A stretch of 64,000 nt of DNA from Solanum dulcamara (taxonomy: Eukaryota; Streptophyta; Magnoliopsida; Solanales; Solanaceae): NCBI RefSeq assembly GCF_947179165.1, contig NC_077248.1:52419732-52483731 (forward strand), written 5' to 3'. Under the pieces are notes generated by a model. It ran no database searches. It was not told the origin of the DNA and saw only the letters and a list, made by a program, of their open reading frames with translations. Shown piece by piece: positions 11,101-22,599 of this stretch. Positions within the stretch are counted from its first letter, which is position 1; each line of letters starts with the position of its first letter. A program made the translations under genes and the position numbers.

Positions 11101-12954
11101 CTCAATCTGAGGCAATAGAGATGGATCGAGCTACTCAAAGACTATGATATAAGCATCCTCTACCATCTAGGTAAAGCTAATGTTGTTGCTGATGCTCTTA
11201 GCAAGTTGTCTATGGGTAGTACATCCCATATAGAGGAGGGGAGGAAATAATTGGCTAAAGAGGTGCATAGACTAGCTCGATTGGGAGTTCATCTTGAAGA
11301 GAACAACGAAGGCGGAGTTAATATTCATGATGGGTCTGCATCCTCACTTGTGACAGAGGTAAAAGAGAAGCAAGACCAAGATCCCATCCTTCTCCAGTAA
11401 AAGGAAGTTGTTCACAAGCAAGAGGTGATGGTATTTACCAAAGGGGGAGATGGCGTGCTAAGGTACCAAAATAGGTTATGTGTACCAGATGTCGATGATG
11501 TTCGAGAAAGGATTATGGCCGAAATGCATAGTTCTAAATACTCTATTCATCCTGGCTCTACAAAGATGTACCATGACTTGAGAGAAGTTTATTGGTGGAG
11601 TGGAAAGGAATGTTTATCATGGAGGCCAGTGTTGCCAATGCATCCGCGAACTTCTTTTTTCTCTGGGTAAATGAAAAGAGATATCGCAGAATTTGTTTCC
11701 AAGTACCCGAACTGCCAACAGGTTAAAGTTGAGCATCAAAGGCCATGTGGGTTAGCTCAAAATATAGAGATTCTTGAATGGAAGTGGGAGATGATCAACA
11801 TGGATTTTATTATGGGTTTGCCGAGGTCTCGAAAGCAACATGATTCGATTTGGGTGATTGTGGATAGAATAACGAAATCAGCTCACTTCTTGGTAGTTAA
11901 GACTACTGACACCGTAGAGGATTATGCAAAATTGTACATTCAGGAGATCGTCAGATTGCATGGGGTTCCCCTGTCTATCATCTCAGACCGAGGAGCTTAA
12001 TCCACTTCCCAATTTTGGAAATCCTTCCAGAAGGGACTGGGTTCAAAGGTGAATCTTAGTACGGCCTTTCATCCCTAGACAGATAGCCAAGCAGAGCGCA
12101 CCATCCAGACATTGAAGGATATATTTAGGGCATATGTACTTGACTTCAAAGGAAATTGGGATGATCACTTACCTCTTATGGAGTTTGCATATAATAATAG
12201 CTATCATGCAAGCATTCAAATAGCTCCTTATGAAGCTTTGTATAGGAGAAGGTGTAGATCACCAATTAGGTGGTTTGAAGTTGGTGAATCTGAGTTAATT
12301 GGACCTGATTTTGTTCACCAAGCCATGGAGAAGGTTAGAGTTATTCAAGATAGGCTAAAGACAGCCCAAAGCTATCAAAAATCTTACACCGATGTGAGGA
12401 GGAGAGACTTAGAGTTTGAGATAGATGATTGGGTGTACTTGAAAGTGTCACCCATGAAGGGCTTCATGAGGTTTGGAAGGAAGGGAAAGCTTAGTCCTCG
12501 TTACATTGGTCCTTACCGGGTAGTAAGGAGGATAGGGGGTGTCGTTTATGAAGTGGAGTTACCCTCGGAGCTAGCCACCATTCATCTAGTATTTTATGTT
12601 TCGATATTGAAGAAATGCTTGGGCGATCCCTCGCTGGTAGTCCCCATCGATAGTATAGGAGTTAAGGATAGGTTGTCCTATGAAGAGGTTCTGATCCAAA
12701 TCCTTGATCGCCAAATTCACAAATTGAGGAACAAAGAGATTGCCTCAGTCAAAGTCTTGTAGAGAAATGAATTTGTTGAGGAAGCCACATGGGAAGCATA
12801 GGAAGATATGGAAACTAAATATCCGCATCTATTCGTGCCCATCGATGAGAATGTTGAAGGTAATGTCCATTTTCTTGACTTGATTCGTTTGTGCATTTTG
12901 AGTTTGGATAGTGATTATTTTGAGAAATTGATTGGTTGCATGACTGAATTCTGA
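8117..12954 (+). pseudogene. Decayed gag-pol of E1 (Ty3/gypsy, Tekay/Del-like chromovirus)
   Basis: Gag begins at ATG 8117 (MPPKCTASQRN). The capsid part includes IWYNQ and FEGAFLDYFFPREL, followed by a zinc-knuckle region at about 9144-9250 in which two cysteines have become tyrosines (CGKYG, CYKYG). A one-base deletion near 9319 moves pol to another frame. Pol then shows protease (MDLGATLSF, about 9430), reverse transcriptase with [10 protein letters not shown] (about 10423-10455), RNase H (about 10860-11200), integrase with zinc region, D-D-35-E residues (WVIVDR; SDRGA; QAERT) and a GPY module near 12509, then a chromodomain-like tail (about 12640-12830). About 19 in-frame stops, mostly TAG at expected Gln or Trp codons, make it non-functional. 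A 66-nt insertion at 11605-11670 splits the integrase zinc region. Confidence 0.9.
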
Positions 12955-12993
12955 TTGTGATTTGTACTCAGAGTCCATCCTTGGTTTGCTCAT

Positions 12994-13009
12994 CATTCGA
13001 GGACGAATG
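12994..13009 (+). repeat. Conserved inverted repeat before the E1 polypurine tract
   Basis: CATTCGAGGACGAATG has 6-bp arms around AGGA. Close matches stand at the same place in three other elements (16387-16400, 28844-28859, 44907-44922), just inside the 3' LTR. A purine-rich AAGGGGAAGATAA follows and ends at the 3' LTR start. Confidence 0.75.
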
Positions 13010-13014
13010 ATCCC

Positions 13015-13027
13015 AAGGGGAAGATAA
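13015..13027 (+). other. Polypurine tract of E1
   Basis: The purine-rich stretch AAGGGGAAGATAA lies immediately upstream of the 3' LTR start (TGTAACACCCC), where plus-strand priming is expected. Elements E2, E4 and family A have the equivalent, read on the minus strand, next to their LTR edges. Confidence 0.7.
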
Positions 13028-15452
13028 TGTAACACCCCCAAAAGTTATTGCTAAGATTTGGACCCTTTTTATATACATGTAGGATTTAACTCTACTATTG
13101 TGAGGTATATGTATGAGTTAGGATGAGTCCCTAAGTAATTGAAGAGTATTAGAGGTGATGTGGGGTCACAAAGGACCCCTAGGACCAAGCTAAGTCCAAG
13201 AATTTGTCGTGGCTAAGTTTTAGAATGAGTTCGTGTAAGGGGTCGACTTCTAATGATCCTATATTTTGAAAGATGATGATCTGGGTGGCCCATGACCTAT
13301 TAAATTAAAGGTATTCGAGTCTTCTTTCCAATGCCACCAATATCGTAATTTTTGGAGTTTGGAGTCAAAAGTTATGACTATCCTAAGACGAACTAGCACG
13401 ACAGGAATTTCTGGCCTGGGTTGCAACTGCTGGAAATCTGGGCTTGGCACCACAGTGGTGCGACATGCCACTATCATGCCAGGAGAACGCCTCAGTAATT
13501 TGGCCCCTGGCACGGTGCACCACTACGAGATGTACAGGGTTTTCAAGCCTATTTTCTAGAACCCAGAAAACTTGGGCTTGGCGCTGTAAGGGCGTGACGC
13601 ACCACTATCGCGCTTTAAAACAGCCTCAGTAGTTTGGTCCTTGGCGCGACGTGCCACTAACATATGTGTAGGGTTTAAGCCTATTCGACTTGGCGCCGCA
13701 GTGGCGCGACGCGCCACTATCGCACCAATAGCGTTTTAGCCTGATTTTCAGATTTTTGGAGAAAGGGCAATTTGAGAATTTTCCCAAATTATATATGTAT
13801 CTTCCTTGGGACGATTTTGGGTCCATTTTCAGTCCCCCTCTCTCTCTCTAAAGGCCCTAACATTTCCCTCTCTTCTTCTCCAAGTCCTTCTCCAACAAAG
13901 AGTGCCTTCAAGAGCTTGAAGAATTCAAGTTTCCCATTGAAGACCCAACAACAAGGTTTCTTCAAAATCTACTCTAAGGTATATAAGGCTACTCAAAGCA
14001 TGGGTTGAGTCCACCCATGTACCCTACATTTTCTTTTGATTTATGTCCATAAGAATGAAGCTTATTGATAGAGGTAGGTCCAAATAGTCCATTTTCATCT
14101 ATTACCCTAATTTCTATTATTTGGATGTTGTGGAGTCGAGAAAGTGATGTTCTTTATGTTGTTATGAGTTTATTGAGATAAGATGTCGATCATATATTGT
14201 TAATTTCTTAACTATGTTGATTATGAAAAATGTTAATTTTCTTAAATATGTTGTTTATCTTGAATTGTTGATTTAAAAACCTTGGAGTTGTGTTGAGTCC
14301 CAAAAGATTTGTTAAATGAATAGATAAACGATTAGATAGGTTTAGATATTGTTATAAATGCATATTTAATCTACTCTTGAAGGATATGATTGAGATTGAT
14401 CGGATAATATGATTGGGAGAGGTTTGATAATGATAGAGTTGATGAGTTGACAAGGTTGTAAATGAGACTTGTCGATATGATTTGATTGAGTTGAATGGAT
14501 GGAGTTTTATGAGCATTGAGTCTTGGGAGGGGTATCGAGCACCGAATTGGGTAAGAGTAACTAATAACTCAAATTCAATAACTACGTCACCAAACGTAGG
14601 AGGGGATTGAACTGTTAAAGTCGGATGCTTCCCCAAAATTATTGTCCTGACATTATAGGACTTGGTTGGATTGGATCCATGATTGGTTGATTCGTTCATA
14701 CCCTGGCAAAGTATGAACGGATGCGGCAACAATGTTGGTTTATTGTACTGTCACTAGCTCATAAGTGATGGTTATCGGATAAGAGAAACTCCCATATAGG
14801 TCTTGATAGTACTCTGAGTCAGATTGAGTTGAATGGTATGTGATTGGTCCCATCTAAACCATATTCTTGTTTAGACTTAGGACACTTGATTGAGTTGTTA
14901 TTTCTCTTGAGTTGAGATTCCGAGTTGATTTGATGCTTCCTTGATGTTTGTTTCATTCGGCCATTTTATATACTCGTACATTCTATGTACTGACACCATT
15001 TGGACTGCATCGTTTCATGATGCAGAGACAGGTACTAGAGATCATCAACTGACGCACCGTTGAAGATTTCCCCACTTCCCGCTGGTTGGTGAGTCCTCCT
15101 AGGCTCTGGAGGATGCTGAGATTTTCTTTATAGTATTGTTTTGTCTCTTTTATTTTGATTATTTATAGCCATGGGCTTGTCATTGTCACCTCCTAGATTG
15201 TTGATAGAGGCTTAATATTTTAGAGTGTGGGAATGATGAGTCGTTCGTTTGACTAGTTTTATTCTAGCTGATTATTGATTTGATAGTTATTTGGCCTTTG
15301 GCCCTATATTATGGATAGTATCCCTATGATTGAGCCTTCTGCCGATAGAATGTGAATGAATGAAAGTGTGACTGGACCAGGTGGTTCGCTTGGAGGCCAG
15401 AAATGGCCTTCGAGTGTCGGACATGCCTAGGGTACCCTTACGGAGCGTGAAA
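13028..15452 (+). mobile_element. 3' LTR of gypsy element E1
   Basis: It starts TGTAACACCCCC and is collinear with the 5' LTR at 5570, including the conserved block (13298-13378), GC palindromes (13441-13735) and TATA-like ATATATGTAT (about 13791). The last few bases are degraded (GCGTGAAA against GCGTGATAAACA). If the element ends at 15452, the next five bases ATAGT match ATACT before the 5' LTR with one mismatch. It carries about 93 bp near 14272-14370 that the 5' LTR lacks, probably deleted there. Confidence 0.85.
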
Positions 15453-15457
15453 ATAGT

Positions 15458-16367
15458 GGCACGTCTCTCCAAGGTGTAAAACACTAGGCGCCATGCAGGT
15501 ACTATAGTGTCACATCACACCCGAGTGTAAACTACAAAGACACATTCCTGGCGCGATAGTGGTGCACCGCCCCAGCGTTTTCCCAGCAAGTTCCCAGATT
15601 TTTCATCTTTTGTTCATGAGTTTTTATTCCCTATAATGAGATCCTAAACCCTAATTAACAATATAATGAATATATATGAAGAATCTACTAATCTCAAGCA
15701 ATTACCAATCAATTTTTATCAAAATTAGATTTGAATTCACAAAATACATCATAGCTCATGTAATTGAAGTTCAAATTAAGAAGACTCAAAGCTTTAATTG
15801 AAACTCATGGAATATTTAAGAAATTCTTTGGGCTCCATGGGTGAAAGGTACCCATGGATGAATCCCACATACCTTGAATACAAATTATGAAGAACACTTG
15901 AAGATCAGTGGAGAATTTAGGAAGATTCCTTCTAGTGGTTTTTTAAGCAAAATAAAAGGTGATCTACTATCGGTTGTAGTCTTCTTGACATGACATGACA
16001 TATCAAGTCAAGAGGGCGAGCCGGGCTCGCCCCAAGAACAAAAGAGCAACATAAATCTCATCCTCAAAAATGAGATAGAAGAGCTTGATCTTAGGCAACG
16101 TCTTCAGTGGAGGTCTAGAGAGCCTTTTGTAGAGAGAAGATTTCTAGGATGGGTGATTAGTGAATGAATGAGGAAAAATTTAGATATTTGGGGATTAAAT
16201 AGATTAGAAACCTAGCCCAAAAACTGTCTAGATTCATTCCCCCTATAAAAATAGGGAAAAGACTATTTTGACCTCTTTGAAAATCTCCCTTAACCTACCA
16301 ATGAATTCACCAAGGCTAATTATTCATCTTATTATATCATACTCTATCTTTCACTCGGAATATTACA
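15458..16367 (-). mobile_element. Gypsy LTR (family A), inner part after the E1 insertion
   Basis: It continues the LTR broken at 5569. It includes a GGCGCGATAGTGGTGCACCG palindrome-type module near 15550, two copies of a CCCATGG box (15834-15860), and a terminal ATTACA at 16367 where the LTR meets a minus-strand polypurine tract (ATATCTCCCTC read on the plus strand). Joined with 4302-5569 it gives an LTR of about 2.2 kb. Confidence 0.7.
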
Positions 16368-17815
16368 ATATCTCCCTCTTGAGAATATTCGTCCTCGAAT
16401 GAGATTTGACTAATATAAAAAGAACATGTAAAAAGGACTAGTAACCCAACATGAGCATAAGGACACTTGAAAAATGCTTAGAACATATAAACTTCATACT
16501 TAACATAAGACATAGTCTTTGAGAAAAAAATCATTTTCATGAATCAAGCATGCATATGAATGAAATATGGAACTGAAACGTAGGAGTTTAATCGATTTGA
16601 TCTTGAATAACTTAGTACTTTTAGGCTTGAGTGGAAGGAAAGAGATATGTATAAAGCTTCATCATGTCTGATTCCGCTTTCCACGTAGCACTCTCTACTT
16701 GTTGATTCCTCCATAACACTTTCACGGACGCAATATCCTCATTTCTTAACCACTTCACTTTCCGGTCTAAAATCTCAATCGAGATCTATTCATAAGTCAA
16801 ATTCTCCTCAATGCTCACATTTCCCATTGGAACAATAGAATATGGATCACCCACAAACATCATCAACATTGACACATGAAATACCGGATGAACCAAAGTC
16901 AACTCAAGAGACAAGTCTTATTCATATGCCACTTCACCAATATGCTTCAATATTTTATAGGGTCCTACATATCTAGGACTCAACTTTCCTTTTTTACCAA
17001 ACCGCATTACCCCTTTCATAGGTGAAACCTTCAAATACACCATATCATTCACATCAATTTTAAGCTCTCTCCTCCCAGTGTCCAAATAGGACTTTTGACG
17101 ACTTTGAGCTGTCTTCAATCTTTCTCTTATGAGCCTTACTTTCTCCATTGCATCAACTACCAAATATTGACCAATCAATATCATCTCACCCACTTCTAAC
17201 TACCCCACCAGAGATCTACATCTTCTCTCATACAAGGCTTCAAAAGGATCTATTTGGATGCTAGAGTGATAACTATTTTTGTAGGCAACTTAATCAATGG
17301 CAATGCTCATCCCAACTTTCTTTAAGATTAATCACACACGCCCTTAACATATCCTCCAAAGTTTGAATTGTTATTTTGGCTTGTCCATTGGTTTGAGGAT
17401 GGAAATCGGTACTTAGCTTGACTCTAGTACCAAGACCTTTCTAAAATGACTTCCAAAAATGTGAATTGAATTGAGTACCTCTATCCGGTATAATCGACAA
17501 AGGAACACCATGAAGTTTCACAAATTCATGAACGCACAACTTAGCATAATCTTCGGCACCATAAAATGTCTTAACCGGTAAAAAATGTGCCGATTTGGTC
17601 ATTCGGTCCACAATGACCTAGATAGAATCATGTTTCTCTTAGTACGAGGCAAACATGTTACAAAGTCCATATTCACATCTTTCCACTTCCAAGTAGGAAT
17701 CTCAATGTCTTGAACTAAACCTCCCAGTTTTTGATGGTAAACCTTAACATGTTGTTAATTAGGACACTTAGCCACAACTCCGCTATGTCCTTCTTCATGC
17801 CATTCTATCAATACA
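16368..17815 (-). pseudogene. 3' pol remnant of the family A gypsy element (integrase to tail)
   Basis: Read on the minus strand, the region from 17815 to 16630 covers a degenerate zinc region and integrase core (about 17815-17220). The best-preserved part, 17193-16918, matches the GPY-type module (LKVSPMKGVMRFGKKGKLSP, then YVGPYK). The end of the tail with an ATWE-type motif is near 16690. A CATTCGAGGACGAATG-like repeat at 16387-16400 and a polypurine tract adjoin the LTR at 16367. Gag, protease and reverse transcriptase are missing; upstream in element sense the sequence passes into the repeat block at 17816. Several stops and shifts break the integrase. Confidence 0.75.
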
Positions 17816-18205
17816 TCTTAGGGGCCACTACCTCTATAGGAAATTCTATCCCAAGAGTACTACCCCTTACTACCATATTCAAAAAACCTCGGGACCTAAT
17901 AAAGAAACACACAATACATAGTATATTCACCCATATGCCATTAATACTATATTCAAGCCTAGTTTTGTAACCAGTCTAATACACTCACTTGAAACCCTTA
18001 ACAAGAAGTCATGAATATCCTACTACAATCACTCACATATCTACAACCCCACATTCAAGCCTACCATTCTAACCACTTTATGGCTCTCTTTAAGTCAACA
18101 TCACTTAATAATTGTCGTGTCTACCTTAGCATCTCTACATCCTCATTGGTATTCACTCCTACCAAAGGTCACACCAATATACTCTTACCTATCTATTCGT
18201 AGACA
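17816..18205. repeat. Repeat block R1, copy 1 (non-coding, second copy at 45467)
   Basis: About 390 bp beginning CCTCTATAGGAAATTCTATC and ending TACCTATCTATTCGTAGAC. It closely matches 45467-45850, in the same orientation. In both places it sits inside a minus-strand gypsy pol, where integrase or adjacent sequence should be. I find no retroviral domain in it on either strand. Here its right end abuts the copia primer-site-like sequence at 18209, so it could also be the remnant of an LTR. Confidence 0.65.
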
Positions 18206-18208
18206 TTG

Positions 18209-18222
18209 TGGTATGAGAACCA
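18209..18222 (+). other. Primer-binding-site-like sequence of the copia element
   Basis: TGGTATGAGAACCA resembles the initiator tRNA-Met complement (TGGTATCAGAGCC) with two differences. It stands directly before the gag ATG at 18222. The matching 5' LTR is not recognisable upstream, where the R1 block lies. Confidence 0.5.
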
Positions 18223-21200
18223 TGGCAAATAATAGTCCATTGTCCTTTCAATACCCCTGTCTTATAAAAGAATATTATGAAAAATGATGTCTACGAATAA
18301 AAGCCATTCTTGGATCTCAAGATGTTTGAGAAATTATTGACAAAGGGTATACAAAATCTGCTAATGAGTAAACTTTGTCCCAAAATAAAAAGAAGGTCTT
18401 GTTAAAGACAAGAAAGAAAGATCAATAGGCCCTCACTCTCATCCACTAATGTTTGGATAATGGCATGTTTGAGAAGGTGGCTGATGTAACCACCTCAAAA
18501 GAAGCTTGGGAGATTTTACAAAATTCTCTCCAAGGAGTTGATAATGTAAAGAAGAGAAAACTTCAAAATCTAAGGTCTAATTTTGAAGTTCTAAAAATGA
18601 AAGAATCTGGATCCATTACAGAATTTCTGTTCAAGATTGATGGCGTTGTGATTCAACTAAGAAGGTACGGGGAGAAAGTAGATGGTGTGTGTGTGGTAGA
18701 AAAGATCCTTCGCTCTTTAACACCTAAATTTGATTTTGTGGTGTTTGCTATTGAGGAGTCTAAAAGATTTAGACTCTATAATAGTAGAGCAATTGAAAGG
18801 TTCTTTGCAATCCCATGAAGAAAAGATGAAAAGGAGAAAGAAGAGCCACTAGAGCAACTTTTTAAAACTCAGACATCCTTCAAACATCTAGAAGGTGTAT
18901 AAAGTTATAGAGGAAATGGACAATGGCAAGGCCGTGGCGGTTGTGGTGGCCATGAAAGAGGAAGAAGCTATATTAACAAATTCAACAATGAAGATAAAAG
19001 CCACAAATTATTCAGAGGTCGTAGTCGTGGACAACAAGGAAGTAGAGGACGTGGAGCTTATCAAGGTACCTATGAAATGAGGTATGACAAATCTAAAATT
19101 GAGTGCTATAACAGTCATAAACTTGGACATTACTCTTGGGAATGTCGTAGCAATGTTGAAGAGAAAGCTAACCTTGTTGACAACAACAAAGACGAAGATG
19201 AGTTAACATTATTAATGGCACTTAAAGAAGAAGATACAAATGATTGAAATTCATGGTATCTTGACAGTGGAGCAATAATCACATGTGTGGACACAAAGAA
19301 AAATTTGTGGAGATAAAGAAGACGATGAAAGGTAATGTGTCTTTTGAAGATACCTCAAAGGTCCAAGTACAATTTTGATATCTTGTAAAGAAAGAATAGA
19401 ACAATTCTTAATATGGCTAGATGTATGTTGAAATCTAAAAGTATGCCAAAAGAATTTTGGGCCGAGGTTGTTTCTTATGCAGTTTATTTGAGAGACAGGT
19501 CTCCAACAAGAAATGTGTGAGATCAAACGCCTCAAGAGGCATGGAGCGAAAGAAAGCCAAGTGTCAATCACTTGAGAATCTTTGGAAGAATAGCCTATGC
19601 TCATGTTCCACATCAAGGTAGAGATAAACTTGATGATTAAAGTGTCAAGTATGTGTTTATAGGATATGACGCTAGTTTAAAAGGCTACAAGTTATACAAC
19701 CCAAGCAATAATAAGGCGGTGGTGAGTCATGATGTTGAATTTGATGAAGAAGCGGCATAGAAATGGGAGACTCAGGAAGAAAGAATATATGATTTTTTCC
19801 TATACTTTGGAGATGAAGAAGAATAGGAGATCATGGCACCTACACAGGATGTTAACCCACCTGCTTCACCAGCAAATATTGCATCTCTGTCTACTCAAGA
19901 GAGTTCAAGTGAAAGGCCGCATAAAATATGGAGCATTCAAGAACTCTATGACAATACAGAAGAAATTACTAATTTTGATTTTTTGTGTTGTTTCTTTGCT
20001 GATAGTGAACCAATGAATTTTGATGAAGCTGTTATAGAAAAAAAGTAGAGACAAGCCATGGAAGAGGAAATCCAGTCAATCGAGAAGCACAACACTTGGG
20101 AATAACAACTCTTCCTAAGGATCATCGAGCAATTGGAGTTAAATGGGTATACAAGGCAAAAACAAATACTCATGGGGAACTAGAAAGATACAAGGCAAGA
20201 ATTGTGGCTAAAGGCTACAACAAAGGCATGGCATTGACTACAAGGAAGTCTATGCACCCATTGCCCACATTGAGATGATTCTTCTGCTGATTTCTTTGTT
20301 AGCGCAAATGAAGTGGAAAATTCATCAATTAGATGTCAAATCGACATTCTTGAATGGAGTTCTTGAACAAAAGATCTATGTTGAGCAACCATTGGGCTTT
20401 GTGATAAAACAAATATGAAGATAAGGTGTTGAGGTTGAATAAAGCCTTATATGGGTTGAAGAAATTTCCAAGAGTGTGGAATAGTCGCATTGACAAGTAA
20501 ATTCAAGATAGTGGATTTACTCATTGTCTCCATGAATATGCTCTTTACATCAAAGTTCATACTAATGGAGATATTCTGCTTGTTTGTCTTTATGTTGATG
20601 ATCTTATTCTGACGGGTAATAACCCAGTTTTGTTTGAAGCTTTCAAGAAAGCTATGTCCCTTGAGTTCGAGATGATTGACAAAAGGCTCATGTCATATTA
20701 CTTAGGCCTAGAAGTGAAACAAATGGAGGAAGGGATCTTTATATCTCAAGAAAGTTATACAAAGGAGATTTTGAAGAAGTTCAACATGTTCGATTACAAC
20801 TTTGTGAATACCTCAATGGAAAGTGGAATAAAATTGTCAAAGTTTGATGATAGTGAAAAGGTAGACTCCACTTTTTTCAAAAGAGTCTTGGGAAGTCAAA
20901 GATACTTAACATGTACGAGACCAGATATACTCTTTGCAGTTGGAGTAGTAAGTCTCTTCATGGAAGCTCCTACCTCCACTAACTTGAAGGTCACTAAAAG
21001 AATTCTTCGTTACTTAAAAGGTACGATCGACCTTGGGCTATTTTATTCTTCTTCTAATGATTTTAACCTTGTGGGATATTGTAATAGTTATTATGCGGGA
21101 GATGTTGATTATAGAAAAAGCACATCTGATTTTGTGTTTTTCTTGGGTGATTGTGTTATTTCTTGGAGTTCAAAGAAACAACCCATTATTTTTCTCTCGA

Positions 21201-21530
21201 CTTGTGAAGCTGAATATGTGGAAACAACATCATGTACATGCCATGCTATTTGGTTAAGAAGATTATTGAAGGAACTCAATCTACCACAATAATTTTTGTT
21301 GATAACAAATCTGCGCAAGCACTTGCCAATAATCTAGTGTATCATGATCAGAGAAAGTATATAGACACAAGATATCATTTTATCCGAGAATGCATTGCCA
21401 AGAAAGAGGTAGAACTCAAGTATGTGAAATCTCATGATCAAGTTGTGGATATCCTTACAAAGCCTCTCAAATTTGAAGATTTTCAAAGATTGAGATCAAG
21501 CCTTGGAATAAAGAAGAAAAAGCAAAACAA
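18222..21530 (+). pseudogene. Decayed Ty1/copia gag-pol
   Basis: Gag starts MANNSPLSFQYP and includes a UBN2-type region (KEAWEILQNSLQG, 18500-18560). A damaged zinc knuckle CYNSHKLGHYSWEC (about 19108-19150) follows, with the second Cys changed to Ser. Protease remains as WYLDSGA near 19253. The sequence then jumps at about 19378 to the integrase C-terminal part (PKEFWAEVVSYAVYL, FGRIAYAHV), so most of the integrase core is deleted. Reverse transcriptase follows (AIGVKWVYKAK at about 20130; CLYVDDLILTGN near 20586-20620), then copia RNase H (20960-21480) with a frameshift around 21286-21295. Order protease-integrase-RT-RNase H defines copia. Confidence 0.9.
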
Positions 21531-21554
21531 AGGGAGAGATTTGTGGAAATCAAA

Positions 21555-22055
21555 TGTTGGTGGGATTGGTAGCCACATTTGTTGAAATTAATAGTCAAAT
21601 TTTGGTGAAAGTTGGTAGTCACACTTTGTAGAAATTGACTTCCACATTTGTTCAAATTGTTAGTCAAATATTGGTGAAAGTTGGCAACCTAACTTAGTAG
21701 AAATTGATTGTCACATTTATGTCAATCAAGAGGTTCAAAAACTCTATAAATAGAGTAGCAATTGAACATTTGAAAACACACCAAAATAGAGACAACAATA
21801 GAGAGAATAGAGAGTAATCCACAAACCTTTTCTTAGTTTGGGAGAAAATATTGTGGGAGTAATATTTTAGTGAGCTGTATGAAATAAAAGAGTGTTGTTC
21901 TTATAAAGGAGTAGTCATATTTTGATACTACCAAATTGTCATCACTATTATTGTATCACATTTACCCCTTTATAATATTTGATGTCGTTGTTATTCTTTT
22001 GTTATTGCTATTTAGCGTAAATATTATCCTAAGTGAAATTATCATTTCTCCAACA
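21555..22055 (+). mobile_element. 3' LTR of the copia element (501 bp)
   Basis: It starts TGTTGGTGGG and ends CTCCAACA. A purine-rich AAAGGGAGAGAT lies just upstream (about 21529-21540). A TATA box TCTATAAATA is at 21743-21752. The first half holds an imperfect 69-bp tandem repeat (copies start near 21573 and 21642), typical of copia U3 enhancers. No 5' partner is found, so the element is truncated at its 5' end. Confidence 0.8.
21573..21710 (+). repeat. 69-bp tandem repeat in the copia U3
   Basis: Two copies begin CCACATTTGTT at 21573 and 21642, and each contains TTGGTGAAAGTTGG. They lie upstream of the TATA box at 21743 and so may act as promoter elements; the role is inference. Confidence 0.7.
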
Positions 22056-22106
22056 GAAAGAAATGCTTAGAATGGTCCAGAAGCCGACATTTATCATTTA
22101 AAGTTG

Positions 22107-22392
22107 AAATCCCATATTTTATGTGTATATTAAAATTTATTTTGTAATGATTCTAGACTTGATAATAGACCCAATCCGTAAATTCATAAAACTCACGAGT
22201 TGATTTCCTCCATAAAAATACCTTAAATAAGTGTGTGTGTATATATATTGAATCCCATATTAAATTTGTAATCCCATTTTATGTGTATATTAAAATTCAT
22301 TTTGAAATAATTCAAGACTTGATAATAGACCCAATGTGTAAATTCATAAAACTCACGAGTTGATTTCCTCCATAAAAATACTTGAAATGAGT
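22107..22392. repeat. Direct duplication, period about 160 bp
   Basis: A segment of about 115 bp containing GACTTGATAATAGACCCAAT and ACTCACGAGTTGATTTCCTC occurs at 22107-22222 and again at 22271-22390. The copies are nearly identical, which suggests a fairly recent local duplication. No coding potential is seen. Confidence 0.85.
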
Positions 22393-22507
22393 AATGATAC
22401 ATAGACTAGCAGGAAGTAATACTATAATTAAGCATGAATGAAACTATTAGTCTATTCCTACAATTGCATTTTTTTAATTTGTCATTCAATGTTTGTTACC
22501 CATATTG

Positions 22508-22542
22508 GAGCCAAATGTACCCAAAAAAATGACATTTGGCTC
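22508..22542. repeat. Perfect 11-bp inverted repeat with 13-nt loop
   Basis: GAGCCAAATGT (22508-22518) and ACATTTGGCTC (22532-22542) are exact reverse complements separated by an A-rich loop. It lies in otherwise non-coding DNA and could form a hairpin. A short RNA origin or the residue of a small transposon are both possible. Confidence 0.7.
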
Positions 22543-22599
22543 TCTAGGGAAGAAGCTGTAAGAAATCACTTTTTCACCGATCTCCAACATTGTTAATTA

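Noticed and set aside
17731..18202. Plus-strand open frames over R1
   Set aside because: The second R1 copy does not keep the frames open, so coding is unsupported.
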